From Marinospirillum sp035271045 (GTDB lineage Bacteria; Pseudomonadota; Gammaproteobacteria; Pseudomonadales; Halomonadaceae), in contig NZ_DATESC010000021.1 of assembly GCF_035271045.1 (NCBI RefSeq), forward strand, positions 1 to 64,000: a stretch of DNA of 64,000 nt, read 5' to 3'. Below, one piece after another: positions 25,490 through 34,420 of the stretch. How positions within the stretch are numbered: position 1 is the stretch's first letter; every line of letters starts with the position of its first letter. The notes beneath the pieces are model-generated. The model worked only from the letters and a program-made list of their open reading frames with translations. It had not been told where the DNA came from and did not search any database. A program made the position numbers and the translations under genes.

Positions 25490-26395
25490 CTAAACCAATT
25501 TAAGCTGGGCTACCGCCTGCACCAATGCTTCTATGGCTTTAGGGCGAGGAAAACTAGCACGCCAAGCTAAAGCGACAGTCCGCGAGGGAGCCGGTGCTGC
25601 AAAAGGACGACTGACCAAGACATCAGGCGCATAGTGGTTCATGCCAATCGCCGAAGCAGGTAAAACAGTAATACCCAAACCCGAAGCCACCATATGACGA
25701 ATGGTTTCTAACGAACCACCTTCAGCAATCAATCCTTGCTGTGGATCTTTAAAATTAGCTTCTAGCGCTGGGCAAGCTTCAATCACTTGATCCCTAAAAC
25801 AGTGCCCTTCACCTAACATTAATAATTTTTGGCTAGGCAAGTCATTAATAGGGATTTCGGCACGCGTAGCCCAAGCATGACTTTTTGGTAAAAGCACTTC
25901 AAAAGGTTCGCCATACAGTTCACGGGTAACAACATCCGTTTCTGTAAACGGCAGTGCAATAATAATCGCATCTAACTCACCTGAACGCAGTTTGCGGCGC
26001 AGCACAGCAGTATAATTTTCTTCTATATACAAAGGCATTTCTGGCGTTAAACTTTGTAATTTAGGAACAAGGTGTGGGAAAAGATAAGGCCCAATCGTAT
26101 AAATAGCACCTAAACGCAACGGTGAAGTTAATTGGTTTTTACCTTGCTGCGCTAGTTCTTTAATGATCGCTGTTTGCTCTAAAACTTTACGCGCTTGTTC
26201 AACAACTTTTTTACCAATGGGTGTTAATTGTACGGCACTTTTACTACGTTCAAACAAAGCAACACCTAACTCATCTTCTAATTTTTTTACCGCTACGCTT
26301 AACGTTGGCTGGCTAACAAAACAACGCTCTGCAGCGCGACCAAAATGCCGTTCTTGTTCCAGCGTAACAATGTACTTAAATTCCGTTAGCGTCAT
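25490..26395 (-). CDS. oxyR: Hydrogen-peroxide-sensing regulator OxyR
   Basis: A 301-residue LysR-type regulator with the N-terminal helix-turn-helix (RHFGRAAERCFVSQPTLSVAVKKLE). The redox pair is intact: GEGHCFRDQVIEAC places cysteines at residues 199 and 208, the same numbers as in E. coli OxyR, where they form a disulphide on oxidation and switch on antioxidant genes. It is directly followed by recG, and 83 bases separate it from the dxs stop upstream. Confidence 0.93.
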   Translation of the reverse strand: MTLTEFKYIVTLEQERHFGRAAERCFVSQPTLSVAVKKLEDELGVALFERSKSAVQLTPIGKKVVEQARKVLEQTAIIKELAQQGKNQLTSPLRLGAIYTIGPYLFPHLVPKLQSLTPEMPLYIEENYTAVLRRKLRSGELDAIIIALPFTETDVVTRELYGEPFEVLLPKSHAWATRAEIPINDLPSQKLLMLGEGHCFRDQVIEACPALEANFKDPQQGLIAEGGSLETIRHMVASGLGITVLPASAIGMNHYAPDVLVSRPFAAPAPSRTVALAWRASFPRPKAIEALVQAVAQLKLV

Positions 26396-26478
26396 AAATC
26401 CTACCTGCTGGGTTTTGATAAGTTATTGTAGAAAGTATGGTGCATTGATTTTAATAATCAAGCAAAGTATTTTTAAGC

Positions 26479-28410
26479 TTATAAAGCTATGACTAAGCGC
26501 TGCTGAATCGCTGCCAAAATACCTTGAGCATCTAACCCGCAATCTGCCAGTAATTCTTGCTGCGAACCTTGATCGACCCAAACATCAGCAAAACCTAGAT
26601 TAAGCAATTTAGGCTGTAAATTTTGGCTGGCATAAAACTCATTAATCGCACTGCCCACACCGCCCATAATGGCATTTTCTTCAAGGGTTACTAACAGCTC
26701 ATGGCTGGCGGCTATGTCTAATAACAGTGGTTCGTCTAAAGGTTTTACAAAGCGCAAATTCACTAGCGTTGCATCCAACTGTTCTGCCACTATTGCTGCT
26801 GTTGCCACCATACTTCCTAAAGCCAGAATCGCCACTTTTTTACTCTGTTGTTTACTCGCCTTGCGCCTAACTTCTGCTTTACCAATGGGTAGGCAAGTTA
26901 AGGTTTGTTCAACAACAACACCTGGCCCAGTACCACGCGGGTAACGCACGGCGGCAGGGCCGTTATATTGATAACCTGTCGTCAACATTTGACGGCATTC
27001 ATTTTCATCTGCCGGCGCCATAATTAGCATACTTGGCACACAACGTAAAAATGAAAGGTCTAAAGTACCGTGGTGCGTTGGGCCATCTTCACCCACAACA
27101 CCGGCACGGTCGATAGCAAACAGTACGTCTAAATTTTGTACTGCCACATCGTGAATCAGCTGGTCATAAGCCCTTTGTAAAAAAGTAGAATAAATAGCCA
27201 CAACTGGCTTCATGCCTTCACACGCCATGCCCGCAGCCAGCGTAACTGCGTGTTGTTCAGCAATGGCAACATCAAAATAGCGATTAGGGTATTCGCGTGA
27301 AAACCGAATCATGTCTGAGCCTTCACGCATCGCCGGAGTAATGCCTAATAAACGTTTATCAACCGCAGCGGTATCACACAACCACTGCCCAAATACATTC
27401 GAGTATTTAGGCAGCTTAACTTTTTGCAGGGGTTTAGCAGCAGGTTTAGCGGCAGCTTGCTCGATTTCTGGCTTGGTTATTTTTTCTAGCTGGCTCAATG
27501 CATGATAACCAATCGGATCAGCTTCAGCAGGCATAAAACCTTTGCCTTTTTTAGTCACCAAATGCAGAAATTGCGGGCCTTTTAAATGCTTTAAACTTTT
27601 TAACGTTTTAATCAGTTCTGGCAAATCATGCCCATCAATCGGGCCAATGTAATTAAAGCCCAGCTCTTCAAACAATGAACTAGGGCCAATAAAAGACTTC
27701 ACCTGCTCTTCGGTTTTAAGCGCCAGCTCCCAAGCCAAAGGCAATTTAGACAACACACGGCGACTGCCTTCACGCAGCTGATTAAAGGGTTCACTGACCA
27801 GCAAACGCGCCAAATAAGTGGCTAAGCCGCCGATGTTTTCTGAAATCGACATTTCATTATCGTTCAAAATAACCAGCAAATTAGGCTGTAAATGCCCAGC
27901 GTGGGTTAGGGCTTCAAACGCCATACCCGCTGTCATCGCACCATCGCCAATCACCGCAATGCTGCGGCGTTTACTGCCTTGTGCTTTAGCAGCAATAGCC
28001 ATACCTAAAGCCGCACTAATCGAGGTGCTAGAATGCCCCACCCCAAAGGCATCGTAAGCAGATTCACTACGCTTAGGAAAAGCAGCTAAGCCATTTTTTT
28101 GGCGAATGGTTAGCAAAGCATCTTTACGACCAGTTAAAATTTTATGCGGATAAGCTTGATGCCCAACATCCCAAACAATACGGTCTTCAGGCGTATCAAA
28201 TACGCTGTGCAGCGCAACCGTTAATTCGACCACGCCCAAACCAGCACCAAAGTGACCACCGGTTTGGCTAACACTCCACAACAGCCATGCCCGTACTTCG
28301 CGTGCCAACAAAAGTAATTGACGTTCTGAAAAATTTTGTAAATCCGCCGTCTGCTGAAGATTATCAAGCAAAGGCGTGAGGGGTGCTTGCGTGGGTAGGG
28401 CATCAAACAT
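26479..28410 (-). CDS. dxs: 1-Deoxy-D-xylulose-5-phosphate synthase
   Basis: A 643-residue thiamine-diphosphate enzyme that condenses pyruvate and glyceraldehyde-3-phosphate, the entry to the MEP isoprenoid pathway. Seen: VGHQAYPHKILTGR near 80, the cofactor motif GDGAMTAGMAFEA near 155, NDNEMSISENIGG, and the transketolase-type DRAGVVGEDGPTHHG near 435. A Lys/Ala/Pro-rich linker near residues 310-335 makes it slightly longer than E. coli Dxs (620). It follows ispA by 15 bases. Confidence 0.96.
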   Translation of the reverse strand: MFDALPTQAPLTPLLDNLQQTADLQNFSERQLLLLAREVRAWLLWSVSQTGGHFGAGLGVVELTVALHSVFDTPEDRIVWDVGHQAYPHKILTGRKDALLTIRQKNGLAAFPKRSESAYDAFGVGHSSTSISAALGMAIAAKAQGSKRRSIAVIGDGAMTAGMAFEALTHAGHLQPNLLVILNDNEMSISENIGGLATYLARLLVSEPFNQLREGSRRVLSKLPLAWELALKTEEQVKSFIGPSSLFEELGFNYIGPIDGHDLPELIKTLKSLKHLKGPQFLHLVTKKGKGFMPAEADPIGYHALSQLEKITKPEIEQAAAKPAAKPLQKVKLPKYSNVFGQWLCDTAAVDKRLLGITPAMREGSDMIRFSREYPNRYFDVAIAEQHAVTLAAGMACEGMKPVVAIYSTFLQRAYDQLIHDVAVQNLDVLFAIDRAGVVGEDGPTHHGTLDLSFLRCVPSMLIMAPADENECRQMLTTGYQYNGPAAVRYPRGTGPGVVVEQTLTCLPIGKAEVRRKASKQQSKKVAILALGSMVATAAIVAEQLDATLVNLRFVKPLDEPLLLDIAASHELLVTLEENAIMGGVGSAINEFYASQNLQPKLLNLGFADVWVDQGSQQELLADCGLDAQGILAAIQQRLVIAL

Positions 28411-28425
28411 GAATTAAATTGCTCA

Positions 28426-29298
28426 TTAAAAATTACGGTTAATCGACCAGTTTGCTAGCTCAACTAGGCTGCTCCATTCACCCGATAAATTATTCAAACG
28501 ATCACAGGCTTGTTTAACTAATGCTTGCGCGTGTTGCTCTGCACCTTCAACCCCTAACAAACTTGGATAGGTGGCTTTATGTAATAACGCATCAGAGCCG
28601 GTTTTTTTGCCTAGCGTGGCTTCGTCACCTTTAATGTCTAATAAATCATCTTGCACCTGAAAAGCTAAACCCAAAGCAGTAGCATAAGCATCTAAAGTCT
28701 TTAAAATATCCACATTAGCGCCAGCCACCAAAGCACCCATACGCACCGCAGCACGAATCAACGCACCCGTTTTGTGGCTGTGTAAACGCTGTAATTCTTC
28801 TAGGCTAAGCAGCTTACCTTCACCCTGTAAATCCAGCATTTGTCCCGCTACCATGCCTTGCGTTCCACTGGCTTGTGCTAACGTCTTTACCAGCGCTAAA
28901 GCGGCGGGTTGCTGTTCATCAGCTAAGGCTTCAAACGCCAAAGTTTGTAAGGCATCGCCTGTTAAAATGGCAGTAGCTTCATCAAAAGCTTTATGGCAAG
29001 TCGGACGACCACGGCGCAAATCATCATCATCCATAGCCGGTAAATCATCATGTACCAACGAATACGCATGAATTAATTCAACCGCCATCGCAGGGCGATC
29101 ACAATACGTTAAATCGGCACCTAATGCCTGACCCGTGGCATAAACCAATAACGGGCGCAGGCGTTTGCCACCATTTAACAAGCTGTACTGCAACGCTTCT
29201 TGCAGCCGTTCGCTAGTGCCTGCTGTTGCAGTTAAAAACTTATCTAAAGCCATATCAACACGTGTTGAATAAAGCTTGGTTAATTGTTCTAGCTGCAT
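28426..29298 (-). CDS. ispA: Geranylgeranyl/farnesyl diphosphate synthase
   Basis: A 290-residue trans-prenyltransferase making farnesyl diphosphate. The first Asp-rich motif is in HDDLPAMDDDDLRRGRPT near residues 86-103, and the second in QVQDDLLDIKGD near 217-228; LLNGGKRLRPLL is the conserved N-terminal block. Length is close to E. coli IspA (299). Its ATG overlaps the xseB stop by one base (TAATG). It belongs to the widespread xseB-ispA-dxs group. Confidence 0.95.
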   Translation of the reverse strand: MQLEQLTKLYSTRVDMALDKFLTATAGTSERLQEALQYSLLNGGKRLRPLLVYATGQALGADLTYCDRPAMAVELIHAYSLVHDDLPAMDDDDLRRGRPTCHKAFDEATAILTGDALQTLAFEALADEQQPAALALVKTLAQASGTQGMVAGQMLDLQGEGKLLSLEELQRLHSHKTGALIRAAVRMGALVAGANVDILKTLDAYATALGLAFQVQDDLLDIKGDEATLGKKTGSDALLHKATYPSLLGVEGAEQHAQALVKQACDRLNNLSGEWSSLVELANWSINRNF

Positions 29299-29558
29299 TA
29301 AAGCGTTCCTAACTGAGGCTTAAAATTGGTTGGCTTAAAATCAATCAACTCAAAACTGGCTTGCCCCTTTTGCTCTTGTAGGCTGAATACGCGCTGTTCG
29401 GCTTGAGCAAGCTGTTGCTGGCACAAGCGCGTTAGGCGTACACCGTCTTCGTAAGCCTGCAAGGAGGCGTCTAAACTAAACTCGCCTGCTTCCATACTCG
29501 TCACCAATGTTTCTAGCTGTTGCATCAATTGTTCAAAGTTAAGCGACTCTGTACTCAA
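29298..29558 (-). CDS. xseB: Exodeoxyribonuclease VII small subunit
   Basis: An 86-residue helical protein that pairs with XseA. FEQLMQQLETLVTSMEAGEFSLD and LQAYEDGVRLTRLCQQQLAQAEQRV follow XseB closely. The start is a TTG at 29556-29558; an AAAGGA site lies about eight bases upstream, and the alignment of the first helix needs this start rather than the later ATG at codon 12. It starts only 12 bases after the D2HGDH stop. Confidence 0.9.
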   Translation of the reverse strand: MSTESLNFEQLMQQLETLVTSMEAGEFSLDASLQAYEDGVRLTRLCQQQLAQAEQRVFSLQEQKGQASFELIDFKPTNFKPQLGTL

Positions 29559-29570
29559 GGGGATTTTCCT

Positions 29571-30965
29571 TTAACTATCCAGCATCTTGCCTGGATTCAT
29601 AATTTTGTTGGGATCAAAAGCTTGCTTAATGGCTTTCATATACAAAATTTCTTCTGGGCTACGGCTAAAATGTAAAAAATCTTTTTTAACCAAACCTACC
29701 CCATGCTCTGCAGAAACACTGCCACCAAACTGTTGCGTAATTGTAAAAACTTTTTCGCTAACTAAATGGCATTTTTCAAAAAACTCTGCTTGATCCATTA
29801 CTTTAGGTTTTAAGATATTTAAGTGTAAATTACCGTCACCAATATGACCGAACCAGACTATCTCAAAACCTGGGTAAGTCTCTTCAACAAAGGTATCAAC
29901 AGCTGTTAAAAACTCAGGTACTTTAGAAACGATAACAGACAAATCATTTTTATAAGGCGTTTCGTGGCTAATGGTTTCAGAGATAAATTCACGCAAACTC
30001 CACAAGTTTTGGAGCTGTGTTTCGTTTTGGCTAATCACACCGTCTTCAACCCAGCCAGCTTCCATACATTGTTCAAACAACTGCATTGCCAAATCCATAA
30101 CACCTTCGTTTTCTGCTTCAAACTCTAATAACGCGTAATAAGGCATTGCCGTTGCAAAGGGGCGTTGCAATGGGTGGTGAGCGGTCACTTTAGCTAACGC
30201 ATTTTCAGAGAAAAACTCAAAAGCCGTTAAATCCATAGCGCCTTGAAACGTTTTAAGTACATCCATTACGGCGGTCATATTGGGTACGCCCAACACCATA
30301 ACGGTTAGATTTTTAGGCACACGGGTTAGCTTAATCGTCGCTTCAGTAATAATGCCTAATGTACCTTCAGCACCAATAAATAAATGGCGCAAATCATAGC
30401 CAGTATTGTTTTTTATCAAACCTTTATTTAGGTTTAAAATTTCGCCTTTACCCGTCACAACGGTTAAACCCAACACCCAATCACGCGTCATGCCATATTT
30501 AATAACTTTAATACCACCGGCATTAGTCGCAATGTTACCGCCAATTTGACTAGAACCAGCTGAAGCAAAGTCAACCGGATAATACAAACCTTGCTCTTGG
30601 GCAAAGTGCTGTAGCTGTTCAGTAATCATCCCAGCCTGAACAGTCACGCTACGGTCAATGGCGTTAAATTCAACTACCTTGTTCATATAGTCCATCACAA
30701 TCACTAGCTCGTTATTAGCCGCAACTGCACCTGCAGAAAGCCCAGTACGACCACCCGAAGGCACTAGCGCAATGTTTTTTGCATTGGCAAATTGCACAAT
30801 TTTTTGCACATCTTCTGTCGTACGAGGAAAGGCAATGGCACGTGGTTTAGGTGCATGAATTTTGGTCCAATCACGACCATAAATGTCCAGAGCTTCGCCA
30901 TCTAGGCGCACTCTTTCTTCTCCAATTAAAGCTTCAAGGGCTAATTTGATTTGCTCAGGGGTCAT
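29571..30965 (-). CDS. D-2-hydroxyglutarate dehydrogenase (FAD-linked)
   Basis: A 464-residue flavoprotein of the FAD_binding_4/FAD-oxidase_C family (GlcD/D2HGDH/D-lactate dehydrogenase group). Seen: the FAD-binding PSGGRTGLSAGA near 70-81 and GGNIATNAGG near 142-151, and the C-terminal WFGHIGDGNLHLNIL and SAEHGVGLVKK. The divergent neighbour is serA. In Pseudomonas these two enzymes are known to work together: SerA reduces 2-oxoglutarate to D-2-hydroxyglutarate to drive its forward reaction, and D2HGDH reoxidises it. That context makes D2HGDH more likely than glycolate oxidase, and no glcE or glcF is present. Confidence 0.82.
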   Translation of the reverse strand: MTPEQIKLALEALIGEERVRLDGEALDIYGRDWTKIHAPKPRAIAFPRTTEDVQKIVQFANAKNIALVPSGGRTGLSAGAVAANNELVIVMDYMNKVVEFNAIDRSVTVQAGMITEQLQHFAQEQGLYYPVDFASAGSSQIGGNIATNAGGIKVIKYGMTRDWVLGLTVVTGKGEILNLNKGLIKNNTGYDLRHLFIGAEGTLGIITEATIKLTRVPKNLTVMVLGVPNMTAVMDVLKTFQGAMDLTAFEFFSENALAKVTAHHPLQRPFATAMPYYALLEFEAENEGVMDLAMQLFEQCMEAGWVEDGVISQNETQLQNLWSLREFISETISHETPYKNDLSVIVSKVPEFLTAVDTFVEETYPGFEIVWFGHIGDGNLHLNILKPKVMDQAEFFEKCHLVSEKVFTITQQFGGSVSAEHGVGLVKKDFLHFSRSPEEILYMKAIKQAFDPNKIMNPGKMLDS

Positions 30966-31181
30966 CTTGGTGGCTCTTTATCAAGTAAATACTGGGTCAT
31001 AAATTGAATAAAATGCAACTTAAAGAAGCACTAAATTCATCTAGGTAATCTTTGTCTGGGGGCTGCAACTTATGGTTGTTATGGTAACATAGCTGGGTTA
31101 AGGCTGGCTTGTCTGGCCATATTTTTTCCACCTCAAGTAGCCTCCTAATTAGTGCTGCTACCATCAGGACATTAACCGCTC

Positions 31182-32411
31182 ATGCCTAAAACCTCACTTG
31201 ATAAAAGCAAGATTAAAATTCTGCTGCTTGAAGGCGTTCATCAGTCTGCCGTCGACAACTTCAAAGCCAGTGGTTATACCAACATAGAGTATCACCCTAA
31301 ATCTTTATCTGAAGCTGATTTACTGGTAGCCATTGAAGATGCTTACTTTGTTGGTATTCGTTCACGCACCCAACTCACTGAAACTGTCTTTGCTGCAGCT
31401 AAAAAGCTAGTAGCAGTTGGCTGTTTCTGCATTGGCACGAATCAAGTAGAGCTTTATTCTGCACTCATACGTGGCATTCCTGTTTTTAACGCGCCTTACT
31501 CTAATACACGCTCCGTTGCTGAACTTGTATTAGCCCAAACCATTATGCTGATGCGTGGCATTCCACATAAAAGCCGTGAGTGCCATAACGGTGGTTGGAT
31601 TAAATCGGCTGAAGGCAGCTATGAAGTGCGCGGCAAAAAATTAGGTATCATAGGTTATGGCAACATTGGCTCGCAGCTATCTGTTCTCGCAGAAAGCTTA
31701 GGTATGCAAGTGCTTTATTACGACGTAGTAACCAAGCTAGCAATGGGTAATGCTCGCCAAGTTGCTACTTTAGATGAACTACTTGCAGAATCAGACGTGG
31801 TTTCTTTACACGTACCAGAACTGGATTCAACCAAGTGGATGATTGCTGCTGAACAACTGGGCAAAATGAAAACCGGCGCACATTTAATCAACGCTTCGCG
31901 TGGTTCTGTTGTGGTCATTGAAGACCTAGCCGATGTATTAAAATCGGGGCATTTAGCCGGTGCAGCAATTGATGTTTTCCCTGTTGAGCCGCGCGGTAAC
32001 GATGATGAATTTGTTAGCCCATTGCGTGGCTTAGACAATGTAATTCTAACTCCACACATTGGCGGCTCCACGTTAGAAGCCCAAGAAAATATTGGCAAAG
32101 AAGTGTCTGAAAAGCTGATTCGTTACAGCGACAACGGCACAACAACTTTTGCCGTAAACTTTCCTGAAGTGGCTTTGCCTGCTCACCCTAACAAACACCG
32201 TTTACTGCACATTCACGAAAACATTCCTGGTGTTTTGTCAGAAATTAACCGTGTTTTATCAGAAAATGGCATTAACGTTAGCAGCCAATACCTACAAACC
32301 AACGAAAAAGTAGGTTATGTCGTGGTTGATGTTGATCGTCAAGATAGCCTACAAGCCTTAGAAGCGTTAAAAGATGTGAAAGGCACTGTGCGTAGCCGTG
32401 TATTGTTCTAA
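31182..32411 (+). CDS. serA: D-3-phosphoglycerate dehydrogenase
   Basis: A 409-residue NAD-dependent enzyme that starts serine synthesis from 3-phosphoglycerate. Seen: the cofactor motif GIIGYGNIGSQLSVLAE near 155-171, RGSVVVIEDLAD near 240, the catalytic LTPHIGGSTLEAQENIG near 290-306, and a C-terminal ACT domain (about 338-409; HIHENIPGVLSEINRVLSENGINV) that binds serine for feedback inhibition. Length matches E. coli SerA (410). The 216-base divergent region before it has only a weak AGGA site and no recognised regulatory RNA. Confidence 0.96.
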   Translation: MPKTSLDKSKIKILLLEGVHQSAVDNFKASGYTNIEYHPKSLSEADLLVAIEDAYFVGIRSRTQLTETVFAAAKKLVAVGCFCIGTNQVELYSALIRGIPVFNAPYSNTRSVAELVLAQTIMLMRGIPHKSRECHNGGWIKSAEGSYEVRGKKLGIIGYGNIGSQLSVLAESLGMQVLYYDVVTKLAMGNARQVATLDELLAESDVVSLHVPELDSTKWMIAAEQLGKMKTGAHLINASRGSVVVIEDLADVLKSGHLAGAAIDVFPVEPRGNDDEFVSPLRGLDNVILTPHIGGSTLEAQENIGKEVSEKLIRYSDNGTTTFAVNFPEVALPAHPNKHRLLHIHENIPGVLSEINRVLSENGINVSSQYLQTNEKVGYVVVDVDRQDSLQALEALKDVKGTVRSRVLF

Positions 32412-32435
32412 GCATTAACAACAAATAACCACTAC

Positions 32436-32473
32436 AAAAAAACCGCAGCGGTTAATACGTCTGCGGTTTTTTA
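32436..32473. terminator. Bidirectional Rho-independent terminator between serA and the envelope cluster
   Basis: AAAAAACCGCA and TGCGGTTTTTT are complementary arms around a loop of about 14 bases, and the A/T tails provide a U run in both directions. It sits 25 bases after the serA stop and 21 bases after the stop of the convergent transglycosylase gene. Confidence 0.85.
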
Positions 32474-32493
32474 TTTTCTATGGTCAAAGAAAA

Positions 32494-33690
32494 TCACACT
32501 TCAGTTTGATAAGCCTTGTAGCGTGGTGTTACTTTTTTCATATAATTTTTTGTTTCAGCATAAGGCAGGCTGCTAACTAACTTATTATAAACCTGCTGCG
32601 GAGTCATTTTATTAATGGTAACAGCAGCTTTAGTGACGCTTGTTCCTGCACCAAACGCTTTAGCTACATTACCAGAACCAGTATTGTAAGCAGCAATAAC
32701 GCAATAAGTACGGCTTTCTGGATTTTCAATTTTTGAAAGGTAACGGTAATAAAGAATATTTAAATAAGCACAACCCATTTTTATATTGTTTTCGCTGTTA
32801 TACAGGTAAGAAGGCGCTAATAAACGCTGCTTACCATACACCTTTTCAGAAGCATCTTTACCCGCCGAATTAGGCACTATTTGCATTAAACCATAAGCCG
32901 GTACGTGTGATTTTGCCATAGGGTTAAAGGCACTTTCAGAATGCATAATGGCAAAAACTAAGGCAGGATCAATTTTTTCTTGAGCCGCGTATTTAAGCAC
33001 TAAAGGTTTAAATTGTTCTGACTTTTTACTGATATTGGTTGGATTCAAAGGAATACTAAACGCAAACACCTTTTTACCTGACTGGGGTGTGCTGCGCGTA
33101 CTGCCTTCAGCACTTTTCAGTGCTTCATTAACTACCGCTACTACTTGCTTTTTAGTCGGATTAGCAATGCCAGTTAATACATCCGAAATTAACGGTTCAT
33201 TTTTTACTTGGGCTGTTTCTTGATGCGTTATTTCTTTAGCAACACGCTTTTCAATATTTTGGATTAATGTATCGTTTTTATAAGCTTCTTTCACCGTCGA
33301 GTCAGCAATTTGCAACATGGCTTCACGCAGCTTAGTACCCACGCCTTTGGCTGCATTATCATCAACCAATTCAACCGTTATTGCGCCTTTTTCATAATCA
33401 ATAATGGTTCGTGATTTTAAATCATCTGAATACTGTACCAAGACAGTGGGCGAGCCAACATTATCATCGCCCCAAACTTTTTTAACTTTACCTTGGTAAC
33501 TATCAAACTCTTCAGCAACGGCTTTTTTATACGCTGCAAAATCGCGGTCTAGCTGAGCTTTATAATTACTAAAACCATCATTTTGTTGCTTTTTAAAATC
33601 TTCAAAACTAGGCGAGGCTGCAACAATAGGGTTTAAAGGAAAAAGCACTGAAACCGCACCAAGTCCTTGTAAAAATCGTCTTCTATCCAT
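32494..33690 (-). CDS. MltC-like lytic murein transglycosylase with Tat signal
   Basis: A 398-residue exported enzyme that would cleave peptidoglycan glycans. The N-terminus DRRRFLQGLGAVSVLFPLN is a twin-arginine-type signal ending near AASP, not a lipobox. Residues about 30-195 form a DUF3393-like region (KVKKVWGDDNVGSPTVLVQYSDD), and about 225-390 the SLT domain, with catalytic Glu in MHSESAFNP, GLMQIVPNSAG and AAYNTGSGNV. This domain order is that of MltC, which in E. coli is a lipoprotein; here the anchor is missing. It ends a set of envelope genes that includes an LpoB-like PBP activator. Confidence 0.85.
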   Translation of the reverse strand: MDRRRFLQGLGAVSVLFPLNPIVAASPSFEDFKKQQNDGFSNYKAQLDRDFAAYKKAVAEEFDSYQGKVKKVWGDDNVGSPTVLVQYSDDLKSRTIIDYEKGAITVELVDDNAAKGVGTKLREAMLQIADSTVKEAYKNDTLIQNIEKRVAKEITHQETAQVKNEPLISDVLTGIANPTKKQVVAVVNEALKSAEGSTRSTPQSGKKVFAFSIPLNPTNISKKSEQFKPLVLKYAAQEKIDPALVFAIMHSESAFNPMAKSHVPAYGLMQIVPNSAGKDASEKVYGKQRLLAPSYLYNSENNIKMGCAYLNILYYRYLSKIENPESRTYCVIAAYNTGSGNVAKAFGAGTSVTKAAVTINKMTPQQVYNKLVSSLPYAETKNYMKKVTPRYKAYQTEV

Positions 33691-33791
33691 CTAACACACA
33701 CCTATTTTTTAAATTTTATTAATACAAGATTAACATAGAATAATCAGGCAGCTGCACTGCCCGATTATTACTTTATTGCTTACTTCTTAGA

Positions 33792-34376
33792 TTACTGAAA
33801 CTGAGCATCTAGCTGCTTATCTAACTCATCCAATGATTGCTTAGCTTGAAACTGCTGCCAAAGTGCTTCTTCATTACGTAAAGAAGTTTTCACACTGTCT
33901 TTAATGGCTGCAGAATCCGTAACACCAATTAATAGCACCAAGCTACCATCTGGCGCAATCCAGCGCTTTAGTTGACGGCTGCCTTCTAGCGTTTGCTTAG
34001 AAATTTGACGTGAAATATTTTCAAAATTAGCTTCATAAGTTTGGCTATCACCTGCACCCGTTGCACGCGACCAGTTAGTTAATAAGTTTTGAACTTTAAC
34101 TTGGGTTTGACGTGCCAACTCATCACGGCCATTAGCTAATGCCATAGTGCGCTGCATATTATTATCACGCGCAACATTAGGCTTAGCTTCACCAACTGCT
34201 GCCATGCCGCCTTCAATCGTTGGGTTGCAGTACCATTCAGGTGCTTGCGTACCCGTTTTATATTCACAATGCTCGACGAATGAAGAGTCTTGCGTAGTAC
34301 CAGCGCCACCGACACAGCCGGTCATTACAGCAAAAGTAACGGCAATGGCTGATAGAGAGAAAATATTCTTTTTCAT
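33792..34376 (-). CDS. LPP20-family lipoprotein
   Basis: A 194-residue predicted lipoprotein: signal peptide with lipobox VMTGC near residue 21. The mature part contains PEWYCNP and AVGEAKPNVARDNNMQRTMALANGRDELARQ, the pattern of the LPP20 family (first described in Helicobacter), which is also found in the larger neighbour. Function is unknown; such proteins are usually outer-membrane anchored. It is 44 bases downstream of the second LPP20-like gene. Confidence 0.75.
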   Translation of the reverse strand: MKKNIFSLSAIAVTFAVMTGCVGGAGTTQDSSFVEHCEYKTGTQAPEWYCNPTIEGGMAAVGEAKPNVARDNNMQRTMALANGRDELARQTQVKVQNLLTNWSRATGAGDSQTYEANFENISRQISKQTLEGSRQLKRWIAPDGSLVLLIGVTDSAAIKDSVKTSLRNEEALWQQFQAKQSLDELDKQLDAQFQ

Positions 34377-34420
34377 GCATTTTCCTTATTAAAGTCACTT
34401 AGTTAGTTATTATTTCATTA

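Noticed and set aside
31090..31150. Attenuator hairpin before serA
   Set aside because: TGGC/GCCA near the TTTTTT run makes only a four-base stem; too weak to call.
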